This document shows, in pieces, positions 25,971 to 34,303 of a stretch of 64,000 bases of DNA (its first letter is position 1; the number at the start of each line of letters is the position of its first letter). The position numbers and the translations under genes are program-made. Location: the NCBI GenBank assembly GCA_040219295.1, contig JAVJST010000005.1, positions 682,001 through 746,000 of the forward strand, read 5' to 3'. The notes below the pieces were generated by a model, which had not been told where the DNA came from, did no database searches, and saw nothing but the letters and a program-made list of their open reading frames with translations. The stretch comes from JAVJST01 sp040219295 (GTDB taxonomy: Bacteria; Pseudomonadota; Alphaproteobacteria; Rhodospirillales; Casp-alpha2).

Positions 25971-26536
25971 AGCCGGAAGGGCTGTTTGGCGGCCAACGAA
26001 ATGGTCCGCATGTCATCGAGGGTGCCGCGGCGCTCGGCCGCCGTCACCGCGACGGCGTCGGCAATCGCCATCTGCATGATGCTCGATGTGGTCGGCGCGT
26101 GGCCCCAGTCGTCCTTCATGGACGGCATCTTGAGAACGACGGTGGCGTACTCGGCGAGACTGTCCTTGTCGTTCTCGCTGATCATGACGATGGGAACACC
26201 GTTTCCGCGGGAAAATTCGAATAAGGGCTGGAGTTCCGGTGCGCGTCCCGAACGGCTGAACGCGAACACGACATCACCGTCGCGAACAGCTCCGGCGTTG
26301 CCGTGTGCTGCTTCCGTCGGATGCATAAAGAAGGCGGGCGAACCGGTCGACGTCAGGGTCGCGGCGATCTTCTGGGCGATGTGGCCGCTCTTGCCGATTC
26401 CGGTGCAGACGATCCGGCCCGAGGCATTGCAGATGATTTCGACGGCCTTTTCGAACGATTCCTCGATGTCGTCCGTTAGCGACAAGAGGGCGTCGACTTC
26501 CTGACGAATGACCCGATTGTTCCACTGTTGCGTCAT
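25967..26536 (-). CDS. SIS-domain sugar-phosphate isomerase-like protein
   Basis: This single SIS domain of 189 residues has the phosphosugar site GIGKSGHIAQKIAATLTSTGS, the HPTEAAHGNAG motif and SRSGRAPELQ. These match the N-terminal half of KdsD/GutQ-type D-arabinose-5-phosphate isomerases, but the tandem CBS domains are absent. The ATG at 26536 (MTQQWNN) is preferred; the frame extends 12 residues further upstream. A role in isomerising a ketose phosphate is likely, substrate unknown. It overlaps hutI by 4 bp tail to tail. Confidence 0.85.
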   Translation of the reverse strand: MTQQWNNRVIRQEVDALLSLTDDIEESFEKAVEIICNASGRIVCTGIGKSGHIAQKIAATLTSTGSPAFFMHPTEAAHGNAGAVRDGDVVFAFSRSGRAPELQPLFEFSRGNGVPIVMISENDKDSLAEYATVVLKMPSMKDDWGHAPTTSSIMQMAIADAVAVTAAERRGTLDDMRTISLAAKQPFRL

Positions 26537-26619
26537 GTTCCGTTCCCTTCTGTCGAGATGCGGCATACTCATCGGTTCACGACGTTACAGAAGTTGGGGT
26601 CAGATGGCTTTGACCCGGA

Positions 26620-27873
26620 TCAATTTCTCAGCGGTTCGGGCACGGGCCATGGCGGTGGCGCGAGGTCTAGTCCGAGATCGAACGTTTCATTAGCGACGCC
26701 GAGTATGTGACGACCGATTGGTAGCGACGATGTCGCAGCGGGCGACGGAGCATTGCAGACGTGCACGGCCCGCTTCGAGGATTTGATCATGAAATCATGG
26801 ATCATCACGCCGTTGCGGTCGACGGCCTGTGCACGGATTCCGGTGCGGTGCGGATGCATGTCCTCGAGCGTGAGTTCCGGGCAGTAGCGCTGGCAGAGCG
26901 ACAGGTAACGTCGCTTGGAGATCGAATTGTAGAACTCCTTGACGCCGTGGGTCGGGTAGGTCGCGGCCAGCTTCCAGAACCCGCCCCAGCTTACCGAGCT
27001 CAGAAAATCGCGGATCGACAGCCGATTGGCGTCGTAGGCTTCACGGGCGAGCGAGAACACCGCGTTCGGGCCGAGGGTTACGTTGCCCTCAATCATTCGT
27101 GTCAAATGCACGCCGAGGAACGGCAGGCCCGGGTTCGGCACCGGGTAGATCAGGTGCTGCACGATGTCGTTCTTTTCGGGGCCGAGGGAGTAGTACTCGC
27201 CACGGAACGGGATAATGCGGAAGTCGTCGGCAAGCCCCATCATGCCGGCCAGGCGATCGGCCTGAAGCCCGGCACAGACGATCAGGTAACGTGTCCTGAT
27301 CTCGGCGCCGTCGGTGACGATGGTGATGGCGTCCATGTCCTCGACGAGATCCCGGACCTCGGTGTTGAACAGGATCTCGCCCCGGTTGCCCTCGAACTGT
27401 TTGGCGTAGCACCGGTTGATGCCGGCGTAGTCGGCAATGCCCGTCGACGGGCTGAGGATTGCGCCGACACCGGTGATGCGGGGCTCGAGTTCGCGAAACG
27501 CGGCCTTGTCGAGCATCTCGACCTGAATGCCGTTGGTCTTGGAGTTCTCAAAGATGGCGCCGAGCCGGTTCATCTCATCGTCGTGGGTGGCAACGACAAG
27601 CTTGCCGCATTGCTCGAAACGGATGCCGTATTCCTTGCTCAGCCAGATGCTGGCGGCGACGCCCTCGCGACAGAACCGTGCTTTCATGCTGCCCGGCTGA
27701 TAGTAAAGACCGGCGTGGATGACGCCGCTATTGCGCCCTGTCTGGTGCCGAGCGACGGCGTCTTCCTTGTCGATCAGCAGAATTTCGGACGTCGGCCACG
27801 CCTGTCGCAGTTGCCATGCAACGGATGTGCCGACGATGCCGCCGCCGATGATGACAATGTCATAGATGTTCAT
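26620..27873 (-). CDS. lhgO: L-2-hydroxyglutarate oxidase/dehydrogenase
   Basis: This FAD-dependent enzyme of the DAO fold oxidises L-2-hydroxyglutarate to 2-oxoglutarate, passing electrons to the membrane quinone pool. It has the dinucleotide motif IIGGGIVGTSVAWQL, the LhgO signature RNSGVIHAGLYYQPGSMKA, LGVHLTRMIEG and the C-terminal NAPSPAATSSLPIG. Its 417 residues are full length. It overlaps the upstream LysR gene by 4 bp on the same strand, and both sit beside gcdH. In known glutarate catabolism LhgO consumes the product of glutarate hydroxylase; that hydroxylase gene is not in the window. Confidence 0.92.
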   Translation of the reverse strand: MNIYDIVIIGGGIVGTSVAWQLRQAWPTSEILLIDKEDAVARHQTGRNSGVIHAGLYYQPGSMKARFCREGVAASIWLSKEYGIRFEQCGKLVVATHDDEMNRLGAIFENSKTNGIQVEMLDKAAFRELEPRITGVGAILSPSTGIADYAGINRCYAKQFEGNRGEILFNTEVRDLVEDMDAITIVTDGAEIRTRYLIVCAGLQADRLAGMMGLADDFRIIPFRGEYYSLGPEKNDIVQHLIYPVPNPGLPFLGVHLTRMIEGNVTLGPNAVFSLAREAYDANRLSIRDFLSSVSWGGFWKLAATYPTHGVKEFYNSISKRRYLSLCQRYCPELTLEDMHPHRTGIRAQAVDRNGVMIHDFMIKSSKRAVHVCNAPSPAATSSLPIGRHILGVANETFDLGLDLAPPPWPVPEPLRN

Positions 27874-28775
27874 GCGGGCAGTCCTGCGTGACTCGCTTCG
27901 GCGACCAGCCAGTCACGAAACGCGGCGACATGCGGATGTTGCGCCCGGCCGTCCCGGATGGCGAGGTAGTAGGGATAGCGGCTCGCGACCGGGCGGTCGA
28001 GTGCAATGACGAGATCGCCGCGTTTGAGTTCATCTTCGATCAGAAATCGCGGTAGCAAAGCGATACCGAGCCCGGCGACGGCCGCCTGGGCGACGGTCGA
28101 GAACTGATCGAACGACATGCCTTGTGAGGCGCCGAGTTCGGATTCGGCGTCGGCGAACCAGTCGGGCCAGGCATAGGGACGGGTGGCGATGTGCAACAAG
28201 GGGTAATTCAGCAGATCGGCCGGTTGGCGCATCGGTCCGTCTGTCAGTAGCGATGGCGCGCATGCCGGCACTTCGGTCTCCTGCATCAGGAAGATGCACT
28301 CGGCACCCGGCCACTCCGGCGGACCGTGATGAATTGCCGCATCGAGGGTCTCGACGCTGAAGTCAAAGGGCCGGAGCCGGGTCGAAAGATTGATCGTGAT
28401 CCCCGGATGATCGGCGAGGAACGCAGGAATGCGCGGCGCCAGCCAGCGCGTGCCGAACGTCGGCAGGATCGCCAGGTTCAAGGCGCCGCGATCGGGTCCG
28501 GAAATCACGTCCAGCGACGCGGCGCTGATCGCGCGAAGGCCGGACCGAACAGCGTCCGCGTACGTGTCGCCGGCCGGCGTGAGGCGCACGGAGTGTCGAT
28601 CACGTTCGACGAGGAGGACACCGAGCTGGTCTTCAAGCGCCTGGATCTGGCGGCTGATGGCGCCTTGGGTCAGGTCGAGTTCTCGCGCCGCTGCGGTGAA
28701 ACTGCCGAGTCGGGCAACGGCGTCGAAGGCGACCAGCGCCCGGGTCGATGGCAGCAAGCGGCGTTGGAGTTGCAT
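27870..28775 (-). CDS. LysR-family regulator (GcvA-like) of the glutarate genes
   Basis: The N-terminal helix-turn-helix is LPSTRALVAFDAVARLGSFTAAARELDLTQGAISRQI, of the GcvA/AmpR subgroup (RALVAFDAVAR). The effector-binding domain spans ~95-295. The gene lies between lhgO, which it overlaps, and the divergent gcdH. Such placement is typical of a local activator-repressor responding to glutarate, glutaryl-CoA or 2-hydroxyglutarate. A TTATGA-N7-TCATAA dyad lies just upstream of its own start codon, suggesting autoregulation. Confidence 0.9.
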   Translation of the reverse strand: MQLQRRLLPSTRALVAFDAVARLGSFTAAARELDLTQGAISRQIQALEDQLGVLLVERDRHSVRLTPAGDTYADAVRSGLRAISAASLDVISGPDRGALNLAILPTFGTRWLAPRIPAFLADHPGITINLSTRLRPFDFSVETLDAAIHHGPPEWPGAECIFLMQETEVPACAPSLLTDGPMRQPADLLNYPLLHIATRPYAWPDWFADAESELGASQGMSFDQFSTVAQAAVAGLGIALLPRFLIEDELKRGDLVIALDRPVASRYPYYLAIRDGRAQHPHVAAFRDWLVAEASHAGLPA

Positions 28776-28777
28776 GG

Positions 28778-28796
28778 TTATGATAATATCTCATAA
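28778..28796. promoter_or_regulatory. LysR-type operator dyad
   Basis: The inverted repeat TTATGA-taatatc-TCATAA contains the T-N11-A core expected for LysR-family sites. It lies 2 bp upstream of the regulator's start codon and ~88 bp upstream of gcdH, in a locally AT-rich stretch that contrasts with the surrounding genes. Confidence 0.55.
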
Positions 28797-28883
28797 CAAC
28801 TTACGTAAAAGTGCTTTGTTCATGCGTTTCCGACCCGTCATTATCTACGCAACCATCATCACCAATCGCATGGAGTGTCCGTC

Positions 28884-30095
28884 ATGGCCGAGCTCAAAGC
28901 CAAAGACAAACCGAACCTCGAGGGATTTGACTGGGCGGATCCGTTCCGCCTCGACGACCAGCTGACCGAGGACGAGCGGATGATCCGGGACTCGGCGCAC
29001 GCTTACGCCCAGGAGAAACTGCAGCCCCGTGTCATCCGGGCGTACTCGGAAGAGCGCTTTGACGGCACGATCATGCAGGAGATGGGCGAAATGGGCCTCC
29101 TGGGTCCGACCGTTTCCGAGGAGTACGGCGGCGCCGGCGTCGGTTACGTGGCCTACGGTCTGATCACGCGCGAGATCGAGCGGGTCGACTCTGGTTATCG
29201 TTCGATGATGTCCGTGCAGTCCTCGCTGGTGATGTACCCGATCTATGCTTACGGCAGTGAGGAGCAGCGTCAGAAGTATTTGCCCAAGCTGGCGACCGGC
29301 GAGTGGATCGGCTGTTTCGGTTTAACCGAGCCCGACGCCGGGTCCGATCCCGGCGGCATGAAAACCCGCGCCCAGAAAGTCGATGGCGGATACAAGCTGA
29401 CCGGCACGAAAATGTGGATATCGAATGCGCCCGTCGCCGACGTGTTCGTTGTCTGGGCGAAGTCGGACTCGCACGACGGGAAGATCAAGGGGTTTGTGCT
29501 CGAGAAGGGCATGGAGGGGCTTAGCGCGCCCGAGATCGAGGGCAAGTTGTCGCTGCGCACCTCGATCACCGGCGAAATCGTCATGGACGGCGTGTTCGTG
29601 CCGGAAGAAAATCTGCTGCCCAACGCGTCGGGTCTCACCGGGCCGTTCGGCTGTCTCAACCGGGCGCGCTACGGCATCTCGTGGGGCGTGATGGGCGCGG
29701 CGGAGTTTTGTTGGCACGCGGCGCGACAGTACACGCTCGACCGCAAGCAGTTTGGCCGTCCCTTGGCGCAGACTCAGCTCGTGCAGAAGAAACTCGCCGA
29801 CATGCAGACCGAAATCACGCTTGGCCTGCAGGGATGCCTTCGCGTCGGTCGACTGCTGGACGAGGCTAACGCGGCACCGGAGATGATCTCGATGATGAAG
29901 CGCAACAACTGCGGCAAAGCACTTGAGATCGCCCGGATGTCGCGCGACATGCACGGCGGCAACGGCATCTCTGAGGAGTTTCAGGTGATTCGTCACATGA
30001 TGAATCTGGAGACGGTCAATACCTACGAAGGCACCCACGACGTGCACGCGCTGATCCTCGGCCGCGCTCAAACCGGTTTGCAGGCGTTCTTCTGA
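28884..30095 (+). CDS. gcdH: Glutaryl-CoA dehydrogenase
   Basis: GcdH oxidatively decarboxylates glutaryl-CoA to crotonyl-CoA. It is an acyl-CoA dehydrogenase with LTEPDAGSDPGGM (FAD binding), KMWISNAPVADVFVVWAK, the ARYGISWGVMGAAEFC stretch diagnostic of the glutaryl-CoA group, and the catalytic glutamate in NTYEGTHDVHALILGRA. GGAG at 28872 sets the start at 28884 (MAELKAKD). It is followed directly by the CoA-transferase gene in a TGATG junction. It is the central enzyme of lysine, tryptophan and glutarate breakdown. Confidence 0.95.
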   Translation: MAELKAKDKPNLEGFDWADPFRLDDQLTEDERMIRDSAHAYAQEKLQPRVIRAYSEERFDGTIMQEMGEMGLLGPTVSEEYGGAGVGYVAYGLITREIERVDSGYRSMMSVQSSLVMYPIYAYGSEEQRQKYLPKLATGEWIGCFGLTEPDAGSDPGGMKTRAQKVDGGYKLTGTKMWISNAPVADVFVVWAKSDSHDGKIKGFVLEKGMEGLSAPEIEGKLSLRTSITGEIVMDGVFVPEENLLPNASGLTGPFGCLNRARYGISWGVMGAAEFCWHAARQYTLDRKQFGRPLAQTQLVQKKLADMQTEITLGLQGCLRVGRLLDEANAAPEMISMMKRNNCGKALEIARMSRDMHGGNGISEEFQVIRHMMNLETVNTYEGTHDVHALILGRAQTGLQAFF

Positions 30096-31270
30096 TGTCT
30101 GGCTCCGGGGAAACCCCCTTGCGGGGCATCAAGGTCATCGAGCTTGCGCGGATTCTCGCGGGACCGTGGATCGGTCAGACCCTCGCGGATCTCGGCGCCG
30201 AAGTGATCAAGGTCGAAAGTCCCGATGGCGACGACACCCGGGGATGGGGCCCGCCGTTTGTCGAGGCGGCGGACGGCGGCGATCTCGGCGCGGCGTACTT
30301 TCATTCGTGCAACCGGGGCAAGCGATCGATCACCGTTGATTTCCGGATCGAGGAGGGCCAGGCCGCCGTTAGACGCCTCATCGCCGACGCCGACGTTGTG
30401 ATCGAGAACTTCAAGGTCGGCGGTCTTGCCAAGTACGGTCTCGATTACGAGAGCTTGCGGGCGATCAACCAGCGCCTGATCTACTGCTCGGTGACCGGCT
30501 TCGGGCAGGACGGGCCGTACGCCCACCGAGCCGGCTACGACTTCATGATTCAGGGTATGGGCGGAATCATGGATCTGACCGGCGAGCCCGATCGCGAGCC
30601 GCAGAAAATCGGTGTTGCCTTCGCCGACATCTTTACCGGACTCTATGGTGTGATCGGGATTCAGGCCGCGCTGATCGAGCGCGCGCGCTCAGGCAAGGGC
30701 CAACACATCGACATGTCGCTGATGGATTGCATGACGGCCGTTCTTGCGAACCAGGCACAGAACTACCTGGTGTCGGGCAAGGCGCCAAAACGGCTCGGCA
30801 ACGCGCATCCAAACATCGTGCCCTATCAGGTGTTCCCGGCGTCCGACGGACACCTGATCATCGCGGTCGGCAATCGCGGCCAGTTCGAGAAACTCTGCCA
30901 CGTTCTGGAATTGGACGACCTGCTCGCCGACCAGCGGTTTACGACGAATGCCGACCGGGTCGATCATCGTGATGAACTCGGCCCGATCATCGCGGCGAAG
31001 ACCGCTACGTTCGCCCGCGACGAACTGCTTTCGAAGCTCGAAGACCAAGGCGTTCCCGCGGGGCCAATCAATACTGTCGAGGACGTGTTCAACGATCCGC
31101 AGGTAATACATCGCGGCATGCGTCTCGATCTTGCTTGCCCTGCCGCCAGGGGCGGTTCGGTACCGACTGTGCCGACACCGATCAAGTTCTCCGACTCGGT
31201 TCTGAGTCTGACCCGACCCGCACCGGCGCTCGGTCAGCACAACGACGAGATACTGGGCTCCCCCGAATGA
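30095..31270 (+). CDS. Class III CoA-transferase (probable glutarate CoA-transferase)
   Basis: This CaiB/BaiF-family protein of 391 residues has KVIELARILAGPWIGQTLADLGAEVIKVESP at the N-terminus. The catalytic Asp lies in GVAFADIFTGLYG, with GYDFMIQGMGGIMDLTG and GKGQHIDMSLMDCM further family marks. Coupling to gcdH through TGATG indicates that its job is to activate glutarate to glutaryl-CoA using succinyl-CoA or a similar donor, as in the human SUGCT enzyme. The donor and acceptor are inferred, not shown. Its stop overlaps the aminotransferase start in ATGA. Confidence 0.9.
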   Translation: MSGSGETPLRGIKVIELARILAGPWIGQTLADLGAEVIKVESPDGDDTRGWGPPFVEAADGGDLGAAYFHSCNRGKRSITVDFRIEEGQAAVRRLIADADVVIENFKVGGLAKYGLDYESLRAINQRLIYCSVTGFGQDGPYAHRAGYDFMIQGMGGIMDLTGEPDREPQKIGVAFADIFTGLYGVIGIQAALIERARSGKGQHIDMSLMDCMTAVLANQAQNYLVSGKAPKRLGNAHPNIVPYQVFPASDGHLIIAVGNRGQFEKLCHVLELDDLLADQRFTTNADRVDHRDELGPIIAAKTATFARDELLSKLEDQGVPAGPINTVEDVFNDPQVIHRGMRLDLACPAARGGSVPTVPTPIKFSDSVLSLTRPAPALGQHNDEILGSPE

Positions 31271-32133
31271 TCAGGACCATCTGGTTCAACGGTGCCTTCG
31301 TCGATGAGAGAGACGCAAAAGTCTCGATCTTTGACCGCGGTCTCCTGTTCGCCGATGCGGTTTACGAAGGGCTGGGCGTTCTCGACGGCCAGATCGTCGA
31401 TTTCGAGCGTCACATGGCGCGGCTTCGGCGTTCTCTGGGTGAACTCTCGATTGCCGAGCCGATGACCGAGAATCAGTTCTTCGAGGTCCTCACGGAACTG
31501 ATCCGACGAAACGGTGTCGGTGAAGGCTTCATCTATCTGCAGATCACGCGCGGTGTTGCCGAACGGGATTACCTGTTTCCCGATGGATTGAAGCCGAACA
31601 TGTTTGCCTTTACCCAGCCCAGTCACGGCGGCGGTGCGGACGATCCGCCCGAAATGCTAAGCATGGCGTCGACGCCCGATCTTCGTTGGGTGCGGCGCGA
31701 TATCAAGACAACCAACTTGTTGGGTCAGGTCCTGGCCAAGCGTGCCGCCGACGCGGCCGGGGCGGATGAGGCGTTGATGATCGATCCTGATGGGTTCGTC
31801 ACCGAGGGCGGCGCGGTGTCGTTCTTCATCGTCGATCGAGACGGGCGGCTCCATGTCCGGCCGCTGAACGGCGATTTGCTGCCGGGCGTGACCCGATCGA
31901 CGATGCTCGACGTCGCTCGCGAACTCGGGATCGAAACCGTCGAGGACAAGATCAGGATCGAGGACGCGTACGCGGCGAGGGAAGCCTTTGTCACCGGGGC
32001 GTCGAGCTATGTCCAGCCGGTCGGCGAGATCGATGGCCGCCGGATCGGCGACGGGACGGCAGGCGCGTTCACGTTGAAACTGCGGCAAGCCTATCTGGCT
32101 AGCGTTCGGGCATCGTTCGTCCGGCCTGCTTAA
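31267..32133 (+). CDS. Class IV aminotransferase (D-amino-acid transaminase-like)
   Basis: This fold-type IV PLP enzyme has 288 residues. The Schiff-base lysine is in RRDIKTTNLLGQVLAK, the phosphate-binding region is TEGGAVSFFIV, and PGVTRSTMLDVARELG is conserved. Together they place it with D-alanine and branched-chain transaminases; RGVAERDYLFP resembles D-amino-acid transaminases. It is translationally coupled to the CoA-transferase (ATGA), so it may supply or remove an amino group from lysine- or glutamate-derived intermediates. It ends in a shared TTAA with bufC. Confidence 0.85.
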   Translation: MIRTIWFNGAFVDERDAKVSIFDRGLLFADAVYEGLGVLDGQIVDFERHMARLRRSLGELSIAEPMTENQFFEVLTELIRRNGVGEGFIYLQITRGVAERDYLFPDGLKPNMFAFTQPSHGGGADDPPEMLSMASTPDLRWVRRDIKTTNLLGQVLAKRAADAAGADEALMIDPDGFVTEGGAVSFFIVDRDGRLHVRPLNGDLLPGVTRSTMLDVARELGIETVEDKIRIEDAYAAREAFVTGASSYVQPVGEIDGRRIGDGTAGAFTLKLRQAYLASVRASFVRPA

Positions 32134-32936
32134 TCGCCTGCGGTCGGTGCCCAGCTCATCCCTTCGGCGCCGAGCCCGCTGATCCAGCCGGCGTCGAGCC
32201 ATTCGCGCAGAAAGCCCGCGGCCATCACGTGGGCGTTTTCCGGATCATCTTCCGCCAGGAATTCGCACAAGGCTGCGAATGTTGCCCCCGCGCGAACGGC
32301 AGTCAGTGCGATGGCCTCTGACGTTGCGAGATCGCGGTATCGCACGATGAGCGTTTCCGGATTGCGCCACACCGCCCAGGAACGGGGCGTCTCCAGCGCG
32401 GTTGGCAGTTCGTCAGGTTTGCTGTCACCAGCGACAGCCTGCTGGAACGTCGTCACGTCGTAACCCAACGTGACAACGTGCATCGCCGGGTGCATCTGGA
32501 ACGTCAGTGCCGGCCAAACGTCGGGCGGCACGGTTGCCAACGCATCCATGTTCAGGATCTCGTCGTCCGGTGCATCGAAGGCGAGGCCGAGCGCCCACTC
32601 GAAGGCCGCCATGTCCGCGAGCATCGGCTGGTCGGACCAAGCTGCATTCTTGGCAATCCAGCCGGCGAAGTGGTCGCCGATCCAGCGGGCCGATCGAACC
32701 GAAGGCGGATGCGCGAGAACGTACGCGGCTGTCGCCTGGGCGAACCGTTCGTCGCCCAACAGTGTATGAACGGCCGGAAACTGTTCCGCCAGGATCTCCT
32801 GTTGGCGGGCAACGTAGGCGTACTCGTAGACCTTCATGAAAGGTCCGCCGTCCGCAAGGTGCTGGTGAATGCCCTCGGTACCACTCAGGAGCCGATCCTG
32901 GAACTTGGTCTGCAGAATGGGGAGCTCGATTGTCAT
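32130..32936 (-). CDS. bufC: DUF2063 protein, BufC/HvfC-type partner of the MNIO enzyme
   Basis: This 268-residue protein matches the DUF2063 putative DNA-binding-like/partner domain. It has an N-terminal helical part (YVARQQEILAEQFPAVHTLLGDERF...AYVLAHPPSVRSARWIGDHFA) and a C-terminal half with QLPTALETPRSWAVWRNP-like strands. In bufferin and related peptide systems this protein helps the DUF692 enzyme bind its precursor. Its start overlaps bufB by 4 bp, so the two are coupled. Its stop is interlocked with the convergent aminotransferase stop. Confidence 0.85.
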   Translation of the reverse strand: MTIELPILQTKFQDRLLSGTEGIHQHLADGGPFMKVYEYAYVARQQEILAEQFPAVHTLLGDERFAQATAAYVLAHPPSVRSARWIGDHFAGWIAKNAAWSDQPMLADMAAFEWALGLAFDAPDDEILNMDALATVPPDVWPALTFQMHPAMHVVTLGYDVTTFQQAVAGDSKPDELPTALETPRSWAVWRNPETLIVRYRDLATSEAIALTAVRAGATFAALCEFLAEDDPENAHVMAAGFLREWLDAGWISGLGAEGMSWAPTAGD

Positions 32937-33775
32937 GCTGCCGTGTCCGCGACTGCCCGTGCGGCGGTACGGCGTGCAGTGTCGAGTTCGGCGACCAAGT
33001 CCGCGAACGGTGGAATGTTACCGTCGCGTTCGATCATGGTCGGTACCGACCCATACCGCTTGATCGCCTCAGCGTAGAGCGACCAGACGCCATCAACCAC
33101 GGGCGCGTCATGGGTGTCGACGATGTGATCGCCATTGTTCTCGTGGCCGGCGAGATGAATCTGGCAAATGCGCGATGCCGGGATGCCGTCGAGATAGGCG
33201 TGGGCGTCAAAACCGTGGTTGAACGCCGAGACATAGACGTTGTTGACGTCGAGCAACAACAGGCAGTCCGCCTTCTTGAGCAAGCCGGCGATGAATGCCC
33301 ACTCGGTCATCGCGTCGTCCTTGAACGTGACATACGTCGAGGTATTCTCCAGCGCGATGCGCCGGCCGAGGCGATCCTGGACGCGCATCACCCGGTCGGC
33401 GACATGGTTCAGCGTTTCCTCCGTCAGCGGTAACGGCAAGAGATCGTGAAGGTTTTTGCCATGTGCACCAGTCCAGCATAGATGATCGGAGACGACCGCC
33501 GGTTCGACCCTGTTGACGAGAATCTTGAGCTTGGCCAGGTAGTCATCGTCCAGGGCGTCGGGCGAACCGATCGACAGCGAAACGCCATGCATCGCCATTG
33601 GATAGAGCTCTCGCACGTTCATGAGATTGCGCATCGGCATGCCGCCGACGTGCATGAAGTTTTCCGAGATGATTTCGAACCAGTCGACGGGGCGTTCCGG
33701 CGCAGTACGGATCGCGTCGGGGAAATGCTGCGGTCGCAGACCGAGACCGAAGCCCTGGAGAACGCCTTCGTTCAT
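32933..33775 (-). CDS. bufB: MNIO (DUF692) enzyme, BufB-type
   Basis: This multinuclear non-haem iron oxidase of the DUF692 TIM-barrel family installs modifications on cysteines of a precursor peptide. Conserved metal-site segments visible are MHGVSLSIGS, VSDHLCWTG, LENTSTY, LLDVNNVYVSAFNHG, CQIHLAGHENN and MIERDGNIP. The start at 33775 (MNEGVLQGFGLGLRP) is typical; the frame extends 20 residues further without family features. It sits between the precursor gene (bufA) and bufC. In described bufferin systems the peptide product binds copper in the periplasm. Confidence 0.92.
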   Translation of the reverse strand: MNEGVLQGFGLGLRPQHFPDAIRTAPERPVDWFEIISENFMHVGGMPMRNLMNVRELYPMAMHGVSLSIGSPDALDDDYLAKLKILVNRVEPAVVSDHLCWTGAHGKNLHDLLPLPLTEETLNHVADRVMRVQDRLGRRIALENTSTYVTFKDDAMTEWAFIAGLLKKADCLLLLDVNNVYVSAFNHGFDAHAYLDGIPASRICQIHLAGHENNGDHIVDTHDAPVVDGVWSLYAEAIKRYGSVPTMIERDGNIPPFADLVAELDTARRTAARAVADTAA

Positions 33776-33856
33776 GATTGCCTGTATCACGCATGGTTGC
33801 GAGGGGCCGGCGATACCGAGCCCCTCGCGGACCAAGATGGAGTCATGCCTTGCGGC

Positions 33857-34126
33857 TTACGACTCGACGACCGTCCCGCCCTTTTCGGTGCATTCGTCAG
33901 CCGTTGCTGTTGGCAGCCAGCCCTGACCTTTGCAGGAGTTCAATCCCTTGCAGGAACTGGAGGCGGTGGCGCATTCGCTGTGGCCCTTGCACGAGTTGAT
34001 GCCGGCACACTTGACGTCCGCGGCCTTTGCCGGGGTCGTTGCGGTCGGAATGGCGACACCCGCGATAAACAGAACTGCGGCAGCCGTCGCCAGCGTCGCA
34101 CCAACCGTTCTCTTTTGAATTTTCAT
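33857..34126 (-). CDS. Bufferin-type 6-Cys precursor peptide
   Basis: This 89-residue protein has an N-terminal signal/hydrophobic segment (~8-30), then a Cys-rich mature part with cysteines at 40, 46, 52, 59, 65 and 79. The unit CxGxNSCKG occurs twice (CAGINSCKG and CKGLNSCKG), separated by six- and seven-residue spacings. This matches the BufA2-like branch rather than the DUF2282 branch. The cysteines are the expected substrates of the adjacent DUF692 enzyme. AAGGAG upstream gives a strong ribosome site. No DoxX-type membrane gene follows. Confidence 0.85.
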   Translation of the reverse strand: MKIQKRTVGATLATAAAVLFIAGVAIPTATTPAKAADVKCAGINSCKGHSECATASSSCKGLNSCKGQGWLPTATADECTEKGGTVVES

Positions 34127-34303
34127 CGTAAAGCACTCCTTGGTAACAGATCACACGGCGCGGCTTGTCCGGCCGAACGACGCAGAGTCTAGTCGGATCA
34201 ACCCATGAGGGGGGTCACGTTGCCGTCGCACTGCTTCACAAACGGGTGAAAGTGAATTGATGGGTGGATTGACTCGAACAGCGTCTGCTGTCTTGCTCGT
34301 TCC

